64,000 bases of DNA, taken from Ferrimicrobium acidiphilum DSM 19497. GTDB taxonomy: Bacteria; Actinomycetota; Acidimicrobiia; Acidimicrobiales; Acidimicrobiaceae. Each line of letters begins with the position of its first letter. Position 1 is the stretch's first letter. Positions 1-8,542 of the stretch are shown here, piece by piece. Location: NCBI RefSeq assembly GCF_000949255.1, contig NZ_JXUW01000008.1, forward strand, positions 1 to 64,000. Reading direction: 5' to 3'. Position numbers and translations under genes: made by a program. The notes under the pieces were generated by a model that saw only the letters and a program-made list of their open reading frames with translations, was not told the origin of the DNA and did not search any database.

Positions 1-1
1 G

Positions 2-1493
2 CCTCCCTCCCTTGATGACTGGCTTCCCAAAGATCACACAGCACGCTTTATCTCCGAGGTGGTAGATGAGCTCTTAGATCTTTCAGTTATCTATGCCTTC
101 TATGTCGAGGCCTCTGGGTGGGCCACCGTATGACCCGACAATGATGTTGAAGCTTCTCCTGTATGCCTACTCAACCGGGGTTACCTCCTCTCGGGAGATG
201 GAGAAGAGATGCCACATCGATATAGCCTTTCGTTGGCTTAGTGCCAACACTACTCCTGACTATCGTTCACTGGCTCGGTTCCATCGCCGTCACGAGAAGG
301 CCCTTGGTGATCTGTTTAACCAGGTACTGGTTCTCTGCTCCGAGGCAGGACTGGTCAAGCTTGGCAGGGTTGCTCTCGATGGAACCAAACTAAGAGCCTC
401 GGCGTCTAGACGTAAGTCCATGAGCTATTCGCGCCTTGGACCACGGATCGCAGAGCTCGAAGCGCAAGTAGCCACAATCTTGGCCGAAGCTGAGGCAACA
501 GATCTGGCAGAAGACGAAGCCTTTGGGGTTGACAAGCGAGGTGATGAGATCCCTGAGGAGCTTCGTCGTCGTGAGACCCGTATAGCCAAGATGCGTCAAG
601 CCAAGGAGGCCATCGAAGCTGAGGCCCGTGCTAAGGCCGAGGCCAAAGCTGATAAGCGTGCCAAGGCCAACACCACAACCAGCAAGAAGGCAGAGGTCAA
701 GGCCAGCACTGATGTCAAGGCCAACACCCAGGCCCCGACCAGCACCGATGCCAAGACCGAGGGTACCGTTGTTGATGATGCAAAGGGTGCCGGCTCCACC
801 GAGACCGTTGCCCCGGCCCCGACCAGCACCGATGCTGATGCTACACAAACCCCAATTCGACCAAACCCCAAAGCCCAACGCAGCTTCACTGATCCCGATT
901 CTCGGATGATGAAGACCAACGAGGGATTCCACTTCGCCTACAACGCCCAGGCAGTGGTGGATGAAGGCTCTCAGGTAATCGTTGCAACCAAGGTAACCCA
1001 AGCCGCCGGAGACGTCAACGAACTCATCCCCATGATCGAGGCGACTACGACAAGCCTCAAAGCAGCAAAGATCAAACGTTCGCCACGGGTCTACCTAGCT
1101 GATGCTGGCTACTGCTCGGAGGCCAACCTTGGCCACATCACCAAGTTCGACATCAACGCTCTCGTCGCAACCGGACGCATAAAGCACAACGAACGAGTCA
1201 GTGAGTCCCCACGCGGGCGGATCCCAAAGAACGCAACGCCAAGAGAACGCATGGCTCGCTCTCTTCGAACCAAGCCTGGACGCATCGACTATGCAAGACG
1301 CAAAGCTATCGTCGAACCAGTATTTGGACAGATGAAAGTTAGACAGAAAGCGGGCCACCTACGCCTTCGAGGACTATCGGGAGCCCAAACGGAATGGATG
1401 CTGCACTCAATCTGTCATAACTTACGAAAACGGGTCTTCGGAAATAAGCGGCAATCCGGTACCAAGATCGACCAGGAATCGGCAAGTTGTTGA
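2..1493 (+). pseudogene. IS1182-family transposase, frameshifted and cut by the window start
   Basis: A DDE transposase of the IS1182 type. The main frame (93-1493, 466 aa) holds the catalytic acidic residues in VALDGTKL, LADAGYC and AIVEPVFGQMK. The family's N-terminal segment (DWLPKDH, then VVDELLDLSVIYAFYVEASG) lies in a different frame at 2-121, so the gene is split by a small indel near 108-120, where the family's glycine-rich turn before PPYDP should be. An Ala/Lys/Thr/Pro-rich low-complexity insert occupies about residues 170-270 between the first and second catalytic Asp. The 5' end of the element lies outside the window. Probably inactive unless the frame is corrected; a sequencing error cannot be excluded. 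Confidence 0.8.
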
Positions 1494-1578
1494 ACGCATC
1501 TGAGGTGACTGGCCAGATTGGGGCCGTCATTTGGAGAGGCCTAAGCTACACAACCCGTGAACGGGCAAGAGGGGACAA

Positions 1579-3007
1579 GGGGTTCTCCCTGATGTCTTAC
1601 TTATTGGGTTGATTGGTTCGGGTTACGAACCAAGTGCGCTAGAGAGCTGCGTTGTCACCGGGGTAACAGTGTCTAGTGGTGACCAGTCGGGCTTACCAGC
1701 GCTAAGGAGCGCCCTGATTCTAAAGTTTGCAAAGTTTGTCATCCCAAAGGCGATGCGCTTGATCCGCTTAATGAGATTGTTCATCGACTCTGTCGGTCCA
1801 TTGGTCACAAAGGAGCTGTGCCAGGCCAGGATCTCATCATGCCAGCTTTTCAAGGTTCTCCCAAGTAGTTGGACCTCTGGGGGTCGTTGGTTATCGGTGA
1901 AGTCACTGATGAGGGCATCGAGGTGGTCTCTGGCGAGTTTTGGGTCACGATAGGTATAGAGCTCTCGTAAGGACTCCTTGGCTCGCCAGCTGGTAGCTAC
2001 CTCGTTATCTGGATCTCCAGCCTCAAGGAAGCGAGTAAGTTTATCGTTGGCACCCTCGGTGAGCTTCTCCTTGGCCATATTAAGGAGTCGCCGGATGCGA
2101 TAGAGCGGATCCCCACCTCTGCCTCTGTGACCAAGGATGTTCTGTTGTACTCGTCTCCTCGTCTCATCAAGGCGAGTGTTGGCGATCTTTATGAGGTGGA
2201 ATGGATCGGCCACCAGGACAGCGTTGGGTAACGCCTCTTTAAATACCGCTCTATAGGAACCAGCCAGGTCAAGGGTTCCCCACTTGATATCATCACGCCA
2301 CTCCCTGGGCTGACTAGCTATCCACTTCTTTGGCTCCGCACCTCCTTTACCAGGAACTACATCAAGAAGGGTTGCGCTCATAACGTCCACGATTGAGGTA
2401 GACCACTTCTGGGTCCGATAGCGACCCTCGCGATAGAACAGGGTCTCATCTAATCCGAGTGCACGAACCTTACCAAAGCGATTTGGATCCTCAACGAGAG
2501 GAGTCCCATAAGCAATGACAGCATCATTGATCGTGTGCCAGTCACAATCGAGTTCTCTGGCTACCGATGACACCGATCGCCCGTCTCTACCAACCACTCG
2601 GGTTGCGAATCTAGCTGCCCTATCGGTGAGCTTTAGCCTTGGGGCTGCGATCCTAGTGTCCACATCACTCCATGACGGGGCGATGCAGGTCTCATCCTTG
2701 CACACCCACCTGCGTTTGTGCCAGATGAGCCTTACGGGACGGCCAAAGCTTTGTAGATCAATCAGCTCTACTAGTGAGCCTCCCTTGGAATAACTCATCC
2801 CATTACAGACTGGGCATTTTGGCCGCTCACCCAGACACTCGATATGGACCCGAAGGGGTGTCTTTGAATCTTCGTCACCCAGATCCTCGACACCAATCAA
2901 ATTGACGTCCTTTAGACCGAGCAAGATCTCTGCAATGCGGATAGGATTTTGTTCCACAGGGGTCCTCCAGTGATGAGTTGTTACTAATCCCATTCTGGCA
3001 GAGCCCC
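1579..3007 (-). mobile_element. ISL3-family insertion sequence
   Basis: The transposase gene is bracketed by imperfect terminal inverted repeats. The left end reads GGGGTTCTCCCTGATG from 1579; the complement of the right end, read inward from 3007, is GGGGCTCTGCCAGAATG. They match at most positions and have the G-rich start typical of the family. The 8-bp flanks (1571-1578 and 3008-3015) are not alike, so I see no target duplication, and the element may have recombined after insertion. Confidence 0.65.
1623..2993 (-). CDS. ISL3-family transposase
   Basis: 456 aa, the usual length for this family. An N-terminal Cys zinc ribbon (CPVCNG, then a second Cys pair around CKDETC) is followed by a helix-turn-helix region and a DDE catalytic core: Asp in LGLDETLF, Asp in VADPFHLIK and Glu in TNGPTESMNN. 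The gene is intact and lies within recognisable element ends. It cuts and pastes its own element. It sits directly beside the broken IS1182 gene, in the opposite orientation. Confidence 0.9.
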   Translation of the reverse strand: MGLVTTHHWRTPVEQNPIRIAEILLGLKDVNLIGVEDLGDEDSKTPLRVHIECLGERPKCPVCNGMSYSKGGSLVELIDLQSFGRPVRLIWHKRRWVCKDETCIAPSWSDVDTRIAAPRLKLTDRAARFATRVVGRDGRSVSSVARELDCDWHTINDAVIAYGTPLVEDPNRFGKVRALGLDETLFYREGRYRTQKWSTSIVDVMSATLLDVVPGKGGAEPKKWIASQPREWRDDIKWGTLDLAGSYRAVFKEALPNAVLVADPFHLIKIANTRLDETRRRVQQNILGHRGRGGDPLYRIRRLLNMAKEKLTEGANDKLTRFLEAGDPDNEVATSWRAKESLRELYTYRDPKLARDHLDALISDFTDNQRPPEVQLLGRTLKSWHDEILAWHSSFVTNGPTESMNNLIKRIKRIAFGMTNFANFRIRALLSAGKPDWSPLDTVTPVTTQLSSALGS

Positions 3008-3318
3008 TGTGACCCTCCCAAACTCACCCCTAGTGCGTGGCTATACCCGACTAATTTCCCCACTTAAATCCGAAGTCCCACGAAAACTCTCCAATGCAAG
3101 AGTGAATGCAGGGTTGGTGATGGCCTAGAACACAGCGAATAGGTCCGACTTGGGATCATTGACCCCAATTCGGGACCGAAACCAAGAACCCGAGACTACA
3201 ACCCCCGATTTTGGGAGATTTTAGGACCCCAGCCCTGGATTTTGGAAATGATTCGGACTCACGCTCCTAGCTGCTCTGATGAATACTCATGACCTTTATT
3301 TAAGAGCTCAAGAGCCAA
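3008..3318. other. Gene-free stretch right of the ISL3 element
   Basis: About 310 bases with stop codons in all frames and no recognisable coding, RNA or repeat feature. It separates the ISL3 right end from the tRNA fragment. Confidence 0.5.
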
Positions 3319-3363
3319 CTTTGGATCAGGAGGTTCCAGGTTCGAGCCCTGGCCCGCCAGCCA
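3319..3363 (+). repeat. 3' fragment of a tRNA gene (probable integration att scar)
   Basis: The sequence ends in an intact tRNA 3' half: T stem CCAGG (3336-3340), T loop TTCGAGC, T stem CCTGG (3348-3352), acceptor strand CCCGCCA (3353-3359), discriminator G and CCA (3361-3363). The matching 5' acceptor strand (TGGCGGG) and a D arm are absent upstream, so this is not a complete tRNA. CTTTGGA at 3319-3325 resembles a tRNA-Gln anticodon loop. Tyrosine integrases leave such 3' tRNA pieces at the far end of an island; the orientation would put the island to the left. No integrase is visible in the window. Confidence 0.6.
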
Positions 3364-3489
3364 CATTTGCCCATTTCAGAGGCCATATTGCTCCAATGAC
3401 TCCCAGAGTTGATTGATGGAAATGTCACGAATTAAAGTGTGACGCTCTAAAAGAGACCATAAGGGGATTCATTCCCGACTCAAACTTAA

Positions 3490-3741
3490 GATCAGAAAAC
3501 TAGGAAAGAAAGGACCCGTCGACAATTAGAAGACGAATTCAAAGAAGACGCAGTCGGACCTATCGAGAGTGGGAACTCCTCGGTAAGGCGGGTAGCCAAA
3601 GATCTTGGCATCCAACAGCCGACGCTGTTTAACTGGGTTGACAAAGCCCACAAGGAGCGGTGGGAAGTGGGGGCAACCCCGGATATCACTGCAGAGAACC
3701 GTAGGCTTTGCAAAGAGAACGAGCAACTCGCAATGGTGTAA
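3490..3741 (+). pseudogene. IS3-family OrfA (helix-turn-helix) remnant
   Basis: One open frame encodes a typical IS3 OrfA helix-turn-helix (SSVRRVAKDLGIQQPTLFNW) followed by a charged coiled segment ending in AENRRLCKENEQL, then a stop at 3739. There is no start codon, and no OrfB follows: the downstream 150 bases do not continue the transposase. A decayed remnant. Confidence 0.65.
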
Positions 3742-3917
3742 GGAGATCTTAAAACGATTTGTGCCCTTTCTCAGAAATTACTTCAATAAGGGATTTTTAA
3801 CCCGTACGCCAGGCTATCCCAGTTGGAATCTACTCTGGGTGGTGGTCGGTTATGGGAAAGCAGGAAGAGCACATCACAAATGAGGAGCCTACGAGGCACG
3901 TCGGTGGACGTCCCATC

Positions 3918-4110
3918 CTCTATCGGGTAACGCTCTCTCAGGAGGAGTGAGAGAACCTAATGGCCCTCGTTCGTCAGACAACAGCCACACAGGCTCAGGC
4001 TCGCCGAGCCAAGATCGCTTTGTTGGTAGATGAAGGGATGGAGACCAACGTGATTGCCAAAATACCCTCTCTCAACGTAAACAGTAGATAAGTGGAGAAG
4101 ACGGTTCTCG
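3918..4110 (+). pseudogene. IS630-like transposase N-terminal remnant
   Basis: In frame with codon 3961, the translation runs through an in-frame stop and then reads MALVRQTTATQAQARRAKI followed by a helix-turn-helix-like stretch (LVDEGMETNVIAKI). A frameshift near 4085 is needed to continue into VDKWRRRFSL. This is the usual N-terminal pattern of IS630-type transposases, but it is broken by a stop and a frameshift and has no catalytic part. Not functional. Confidence 0.45.
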
Positions 4111-4665
4111 TTGTGTGGGGTGGGGCCAGATTGGTCGATTGTTTTCAGGGGTGCACATAAATCAATCGAAAGGAGCCAATTCTCGACCCATCAGATATAC
4201 ACTTCAAGCAGTCCGTCTCGCGCCCTCTAGGGGGTGGCACATTTCAGCGAGAACAGGTGGCACATTTCGCAGGAATACGCATCTACGATGTAGAGCAGTA
4301 CTTTCGTAAACTCTCAGATGGGTGGGCTTGGTGAGACTAGCTATTTTCCCGCCAATGTTTGCGCATTCAATTGCCCTTAGTGATGACTTTTGCCATTACT
4401 TGATCTGGTGTACGCAACCAGGCAGAACATGCCATTTCCTCGGCTATCTATGCTGGTTGGCGCTCTCGCATTTCTGGCTGATCACATAGGGTTCGCCACT
4501 CCACCTGGCTGCACGACTCGCCATCCATCCAACGATGCTTCCTCAGTCACAAAATTCGTCAAGGATAAAATTTGCGATCAGATTCAATTATGTTCGTATC
4601 TGGCGTACTTGATATCAAAAACGTTCGTATACTGTGGAGCAACGGCTTGCGGGAGGGGGGCGGCA
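4111..4665. other. Non-coding leader between element remnants and permease
   Basis: No convincing gene. It holds the 13-bp repeats at 4233-4269 and a pair of GTTCGTAT repeats at 4592 and 4623, 31 bp apart; the second runs into TATACT (4628-4633), a good -10-like hexamer. These may be promoter and regulator sites for the permease, but this is only suggestive. Confidence 0.35.
4233..4269. repeat. Two direct copies of GGTGGCACATTTC
   Basis: Identical 13-mers at 4233-4245 and 4257-4269, 24 bp apart, in the remnant-rich stretch upstream of the permease gene. Repeated GTGGCACA-type blocks occur at the ends of some insertion sequences, so this is probably the end of a lost element. No adjoining gene supports a regulatory role. 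Confidence 0.4.
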
Positions 4666-6129
4666 GTGGACACCGAACCACGTCAGGAACAAGAAACGAT
4701 GCCGGCGATTCGGGGCATCGAGGTGCATTCAATCGACTGGATTCCGGAGAGGGAACGCCACGGCAAACTGTGGCATCAAGCACCCTTGTGGTTTCTAGGC
4801 AACTTCCAATACTTCACAATCCCAATCGGGTTCATTGGCCCAGCAATGGGCCTCTCACTATGGTGGACTGCGCTCGCTGGACTTCTCGGTATCGTCGTCG
4901 GGACGTTCTTCATGGCATTCCATGGATCCCAAGGCCCAAAGCTCGGCCTGCCACAGATGATCCAGTCACGCGCACAATTCGGTTATCGCGGAGTTGTGAT
5001 CGTCTTGTTTGTCGCACTCTTTACGTACATGGCGTTCAACGTTACCGATCAGGTACTTCTCGCACAGGGCATCTCCGGTGCTTATGGATGGAACCCGACG
5101 GCTATCGCACTGGTGACGGTAATAGCCGCTGCACTACTCGCAATTTTTGGACACGACTGGGTTCACAGGATCTTTCGCATCTTGCTCGTCATCTCCTTCC
5201 CCTTGGTAACCATCATCACGATTGCTATCATCACAGGCCATGCCGGCGGCTTTGCGCCTAAGACTCATTATGGCTTCAAGCTCACGGCCTTCATGGCAGA
5301 GTTCTCAGCAGCTGCTGCTTACAACATCACCTACGCGCCCTACGTCTCGGATTACTCCCGTTACCTGCCCAGTAGGACTAAGAGTCGTTCCGTGATCTTC
5401 TCGGTGTTTTTTGGGGCGTCATCATCGGCAATATGGCTAATTGCCCTTGGCGCCTGGCTAGCAATTCATCTGAGTGCGAACGATGGTCTCTTGGGCCTCA
5501 AGACGGCAGGGAATAACGTTTTCGGAGGCCTCGGCTCAGTGGCCGCGCTTACATCGGCACTTGCACTACTTGCTACCATGGGGATGAATGCCTATGGAGC
5601 CTCACTGACACTCCTGACCGGTATCGACTGCTTTAAGAAGGTCAACCCAACGCGTGCCGCTCGAATCGTCTCCATCCTTGGCCTTGCCATTGTCTGGTAC
5701 CTGATTGGTGACATGATCACCACAAGTGCTGTCAACACGGTGTTCACAGCACTGACGCTCATGTTGTACCTGTTAGTGCCTTGGACGGCAACGAACTTGA
5801 TTGACTTCTTCTATGTGCGTCGGGGACACTATGCAATTACGGACCTATTCTCACTTGATGGTATCTATCATCGTTGGAACTGGAGAGGCATCACAGCCTA
5901 CGCCATTGGTTTTGCCGCCGAGATCCCATTCATGGTCTTGCCGCAGTTGGGCTCACTAAGTTACATTGGACCGGTTGCGAAGCTGCTCAACGACACTGAT
6001 ATCTCGTGGTTGGTGGGTCTTGTGGTCACAGCAATCGCCTATCTACTCATTACTCGCGGCTTTGACCCAAAGACCGAAGAGCAAGCTATCGCCAAGAGTG
6101 AAGCGACTCTCAAGGCTGACTTTGGATAG
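4666..6129 (+). CDS. NCS1-family nucleobase/cytosine-type cation symporter
   Basis: A polytopic membrane permease of the NCS1 (cytosine, purine, allantoin, hydantoin) family, with about 12 hydrophobic helices. Family signatures are visible: a GP(A)MGLSLWWT helix, the Q(S)RAQFGYRG motif, and AAAYNITYAPYVSDYSRYLP in the middle of the protein. The frame is open from 4390, but the GTG at 4666 is preceded by a strong GGGAGGGGGG ribosome site and gives 487 aa, the usual family length. The XRE-cupin regulator follows 16 nt downstream and probably controls it. The substrate cannot be fixed from sequence; a nucleobase, vitamin or hydantoin-like compound is likely. Confidence 0.85.
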   Translation: MDTEPRQEQETMPAIRGIEVHSIDWIPERERHGKLWHQAPLWFLGNFQYFTIPIGFIGPAMGLSLWWTALAGLLGIVVGTFFMAFHGSQGPKLGLPQMIQSRAQFGYRGVVIVLFVALFTYMAFNVTDQVLLAQGISGAYGWNPTAIALVTVIAAALLAIFGHDWVHRIFRILLVISFPLVTIITIAIITGHAGGFAPKTHYGFKLTAFMAEFSAAAAYNITYAPYVSDYSRYLPSRTKSRSVIFSVFFGASSSAIWLIALGAWLAIHLSANDGLLGLKTAGNNVFGGLGSVAALTSALALLATMGMNAYGASLTLLTGIDCFKKVNPTRAARIVSILGLAIVWYLIGDMITTSAVNTVFTALTLMLYLLVPWTATNLIDFFYVRRGHYAITDLFSLDGIYHRWNWRGITAYAIGFAAEIPFMVLPQLGSLSYIGPVAKLLNDTDISWLVGLVVTAIAYLLITRGFDPKTEEQAIAKSEATLKADFG

Positions 6130-6144
6130 GCCATCAGGGCAATT

Positions 6145-6744
6145 GTGTCAAAAGGATACCCAATTGGACCACGTCTATTAAAGGCGCGTGAAGCTTCTGG
6201 CCTCTCGCTCTCCGATGTCGCAGGCAAGACGGAGCTATCAAAGGGCTTTCTTTCTCGTGTGGAGCGAGGGCTAGTCTCTCCTTCGGTGGACTCACTGATT
6301 GCGATTTGCGAAGTCGTTGGTCTCTCCATGGAGGAACTTTTTGCTAAGCCTGCGTATCAGATAACACGTGCATCTGAGCGTCAACGAGCTGTTCTGCCTG
6401 GAGAAATGATCATTGACACCCTTCTCACTTCATCAACAGAGAAACACGTGACAGTGATTGAGACGACTGCGGGTCCAACAGGGACAGGTGGTGATGCACT
6501 CTATTCGATGCCGACCGAGTGCGAAGTGTGTTACGTCGTATCGGGAAGCATCGAGTTTATTCTCGACGGTGAAGTGCTTCTTCTTGCTTCGGGGGATGCA
6601 CTTACCTTCAATGGGACAACGCCCCACACATGGTGCAACGTCTCGGCGACCGAAGATGTTCGTATCCTCTGGGTCCTCGCCCCGGCACTACCAAACCCGT
6701 GGATAAAGGGGACAATTGTCGGACCCAGAGAAATACCGATTTAA
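6145..6744 (+). CDS. XRE-family regulator with C-terminal cupin
   Basis: 199 aa starting with GTG. Residues about 8-65 form a Cro/C1 helix-turn-helix (LSLSDVAGKTELSKGFLSRV). Residues about 105-185 form a small-molecule-binding cupin barrel. Such HTH-cupin regulators usually control a neighbouring transporter or catabolic gene and sense its substrate. It lies 16 nt after the NCS1 permease and is probably cotranscribed with it, so feedback control of that permease is the simplest reading. The ligand is unknown. Confidence 0.85.
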   Translation: MSKGYPIGPRLLKAREASGLSLSDVAGKTELSKGFLSRVERGLVSPSVDSLIAICEVVGLSMEELFAKPAYQITRASERQRAVLPGEMIIDTLLTSSTEKHVTVIETTAGPTGTGGDALYSMPTECEVCYVVSGSIEFILDGEVLLLASGDALTFNGTTPHTWCNVSATEDVRILWVLAPALPNPWIKGTIVGPREIPI

Positions 6745-7123
6745 GTCCATAGAGCAGACGGGAAAGAAGTCATCTGATGTCATCGCACTCCATTAATGCG
6801 GACTACCCCCTTATCCCGGTAGGTTACGCAGAGCACAGATCGAACTTGACGATCCTGGGTTCAACGAGGTGGAGGTAAAAACAGCAATTGCTGACGTCTG
6901 AGGCTCTAATCTTCATGTACTCGACGACGATTGGGACGTTCGCTTCACGATGGTGGTGGGACGTGAAGGCTCAGGGTTGGCCATACCAGCTAGATGTGCA
7001 ATTTTCGCAAATTCATCACACGGACGCCCAACATGTGTTACTGTAACATTCGTTAGTGCGCATACACTAATGCAGGCTCCGACCGGTGCCGGGTCGGAGT
7101 GCCGTGTTGCAAAGGGGGGATCA
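6745..7123. other. Intergenic region upstream of the sulfur-oxidation operon
   Basis: 379 bases. Short open frames run through it on both strands, but none has a credible start and domain. The right part holds the palindromes annotated at 7036-7070 and the ribosome site of tusA (AAAGGGGGGA, 7111-7120). Confidence 0.5.
7036..7070 (+). promoter_or_regulatory. Tandem palindromes, candidate operator of the sHdr operon
   Basis: Two adjacent inverted repeats lie 55-90 nt before the tusA start: TGTTAC-T-GTAACA (7036-7048, perfect) and TTAGTG-N6-CACTAA (7053-7070). TACACT at 7063-7068 is a possible -10 hexamer inside the second. An ArsR-family regulator encoded at the other end of the cluster is the obvious candidate ligand. 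I could not find an equally good copy near that regulator's own gene. Confidence 0.45.
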
Positions 7124-7360
7124 GTGGCGTATGAACCGTCTAAAACTCTAGATTGTACTGGGCTCCAGTGCCCGCTACCGGTCATAAAAACTTCACAGGC
7201 CATCAAGACACTAGAGATTGGTGACGTGCTTGAACTTCTGGCTACCGATCCTGGTGTTGAGCCCGACATGAACGCGTGGACCACCAGGACGGGCAATCAA
7301 CTCTTGGAGATCACAAAGGATGGCGACGTCTTTCATGTGTTGATCAAGCGTGCTCGCTGA
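7124..7360 (+). CDS. tusA: TusA-family sulfur carrier protein
   Basis: 78 aa. The family motif LDCTGLQCPLPV carries the sulfur-binding Cys16 (C-P-x-P), with an extra Cys at position 11. TusA proteins hold sulfane sulfur as a persulfide and hand it between DsrE-type proteins and oxidising enzymes in the cytoplasm. I chose the GTG at 7124 because AAAGGGGGGA sits just before it and the protein then has the normal length; the same frame is open from 6950. It is the first gene of the sHdr operon, directly after tandem palindromes, and dsrE follows 79 nt later. Confidence 0.9.
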   Translation: MAYEPSKTLDCTGLQCPLPVIKTSQAIKTLEIGDVLELLATDPGVEPDMNAWTTRTGNQLLEITKDGDVFHVLIKRAR

Positions 7361-7439
7361 CGGTGCATTCTTCCAGTGCGAGATCTACCGTCGAGACAGA
7401 GTGGGCATTGTAGGCCCCTGAGCAGAAAAGGAACACGCG

Positions 7440-7823
7440 ATGTGGAGTGGTGAATTCGAAGGCAAGGTTCTCTATGTGCAAACTCATGGGGAGAATGACC
7501 CCGGCCGTTGCGCTACCCCTTTCTTTCTAGCGGCGTCAGCGGCGGCCATGGAGGTCGAAGTGGGAATCTACTTCACGATGTATGGCCCGCAGCTGTTGAA
7601 GAGGACTGTGGTGGACAAGATCGGTCCGAAGGGTGATCGTGGCCAGCGACTCTCCTATTTCATAAAACAGGCTACCGACCTCGGTGTGAGACTTTGGGTG
7701 TGTCAACCCTCCTTGGATCTCAACGACCTTACGATTGAGGACCTGATCGAAGGTGTGGACATGATTGGTGGTGCTGCATTCAACGATCTCGCGATGAATG
7801 CTGATGCGGTGGTCTCGTTCTGA
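7440..7823 (+). CDS. DsrE-family sulfurtransferase (DsrE3-like)
   Basis: 127 aa, small soluble DsrE/F fold. Cys88 in RLWVCQPSLDLNDL is at the place of the conserved active Cys of DsrE3-type proteins; Cys24 is a second cysteine. These proteins exchange sulfane sulfur with TusA in the cytoplasm, and dsrE-tusA genes are regular partners of shdr clusters. The ribosome site (AAAAGGAA) lies at 7427-7434. Its stop overlaps the hdrC1 start by one base (TGATG). A second DsrE-like gene lies at the far end of the operon. Confidence 0.85.
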   Translation: MWSGEFEGKVLYVQTHGENDPGRCATPFFLAASAAAMEVEVGIYFTMYGPQLLKRTVVDKIGPKGDRGQRLSYFIKQATDLGVRLWVCQPSLDLNDLTIEDLIEGVDMIGGAAFNDLAMNADAVVSF

Positions 7824-8542
7824 TGCCAGCGACTACCAAGGATCCCTATCTGAAGCGTGATCATGTTGCAGGGTACGACGATGTGGATCGTCAGACGAAA
7901 GAGCGTTTGATCTCGAAAGTGATGGTCGACTCTCGTTTCGGAGACTATCTCTACGGATGTTACGAGTGTGGGATCTGCGTGGCCGCATGTCCTTCTGCAC
8001 GTTTTTATGATTTCTCCCCGCGCAGAATAGCGCAGGCAGCTGCGCGAAGAGACGTTGATTTAATGTTCCAGCAGATGCAAGAGGATATTTGGGAGTGTTC
8101 GCAGTGCTTCTCATGTCTTCGGTGTCCAAGAGGGAATAATCCAGGGGGGATAATTACTATTATGCGAGAGGTTGCCGTAAAAGAGGGGCTCCATTCGGCT
8201 AAGGATGCCCTCGCCGGGTATTCCCGTATCATCTATAAGATCATGTCAACTGGGACCCAGGTGTCACCAGATATGCTTCAGCCAGACGCATTCCCGGATT
8301 GGGGTCCCGAAGTTAAGGACGTCTCGGAAAATCTTGATCTATGGCGTAGAATGCTGCCACCTGAGACGATGCACACCACGACAACGGGTTGGAAAGTTGC
8401 CGATAGAACCCTGGTCGAGCTTTATGTAATTTGGCTCGATACTGGAGCACTCGACATGATTGCACAGGTAGATCAAGGAATTCATATGATTCTAGAGGAG
8501 ATTATGGAAGAGAAATTGGAAGAGGAAGGAATTGAGATATGA
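7823..8542 (+). CDS. hdrC1: sHdrC1, iron-sulfur subunit of sulfur-oxidising Hdr-like complex
   Basis: 239 aa, HdrC type. The first [4Fe-4S] motif is classical (C46-x2-C-x2-C-x3-C56-P). The second reads C92-x2-C95-x2-C98-x2-C101-P, one residue short of the usual spacing between the last two cysteines. The protein transfers electrons within the cytoplasmic sHdr complex that oxidises lipoate-bound sulfur. The C-terminal third has no known domain and ends in a very acidic tail (MEEKLEEEGIE). Translationally coupled to the genes on both sides. Confidence 0.88.
   Translation: MPATTKDPYLKRDHVAGYDDVDRQTKERLISKVMVDSRFGDYLYGCYECGICVAACPSARFYDFSPRRIAQAAARRDVDLMFQQMQEDIWECSQCFSCLRCPRGNNPGGIITIMREVAVKEGLHSAKDALAGYSRIIYKIMSTGTQVSPDMLQPDAFPDWGPEVKDVSENLDLWRRMLPPETMHTTTTGWKVADRTLVELYVIWLDTGALDMIAQVDQGIHMILEEIMEEKLEEEGIEI

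Noticed and set aside
390-1001. Antisense 203-codon frame in the IS1182 transposase
   Set aside because: Gly/Leu-rich shadow of the Ala/Lys/Thr low-complexity insert; no start signal or known domain.
3301-3363. A complete tRNA gene
   Set aside because: The 5' acceptor strand, D arm and a paired anticodon stem are missing; only the 3' part is present.
4390-4665. N-terminal extension of the permease from 4390
   Set aside because: A good ribosome site precedes the GTG at 4666, and the extension is not like the NCS1 family.
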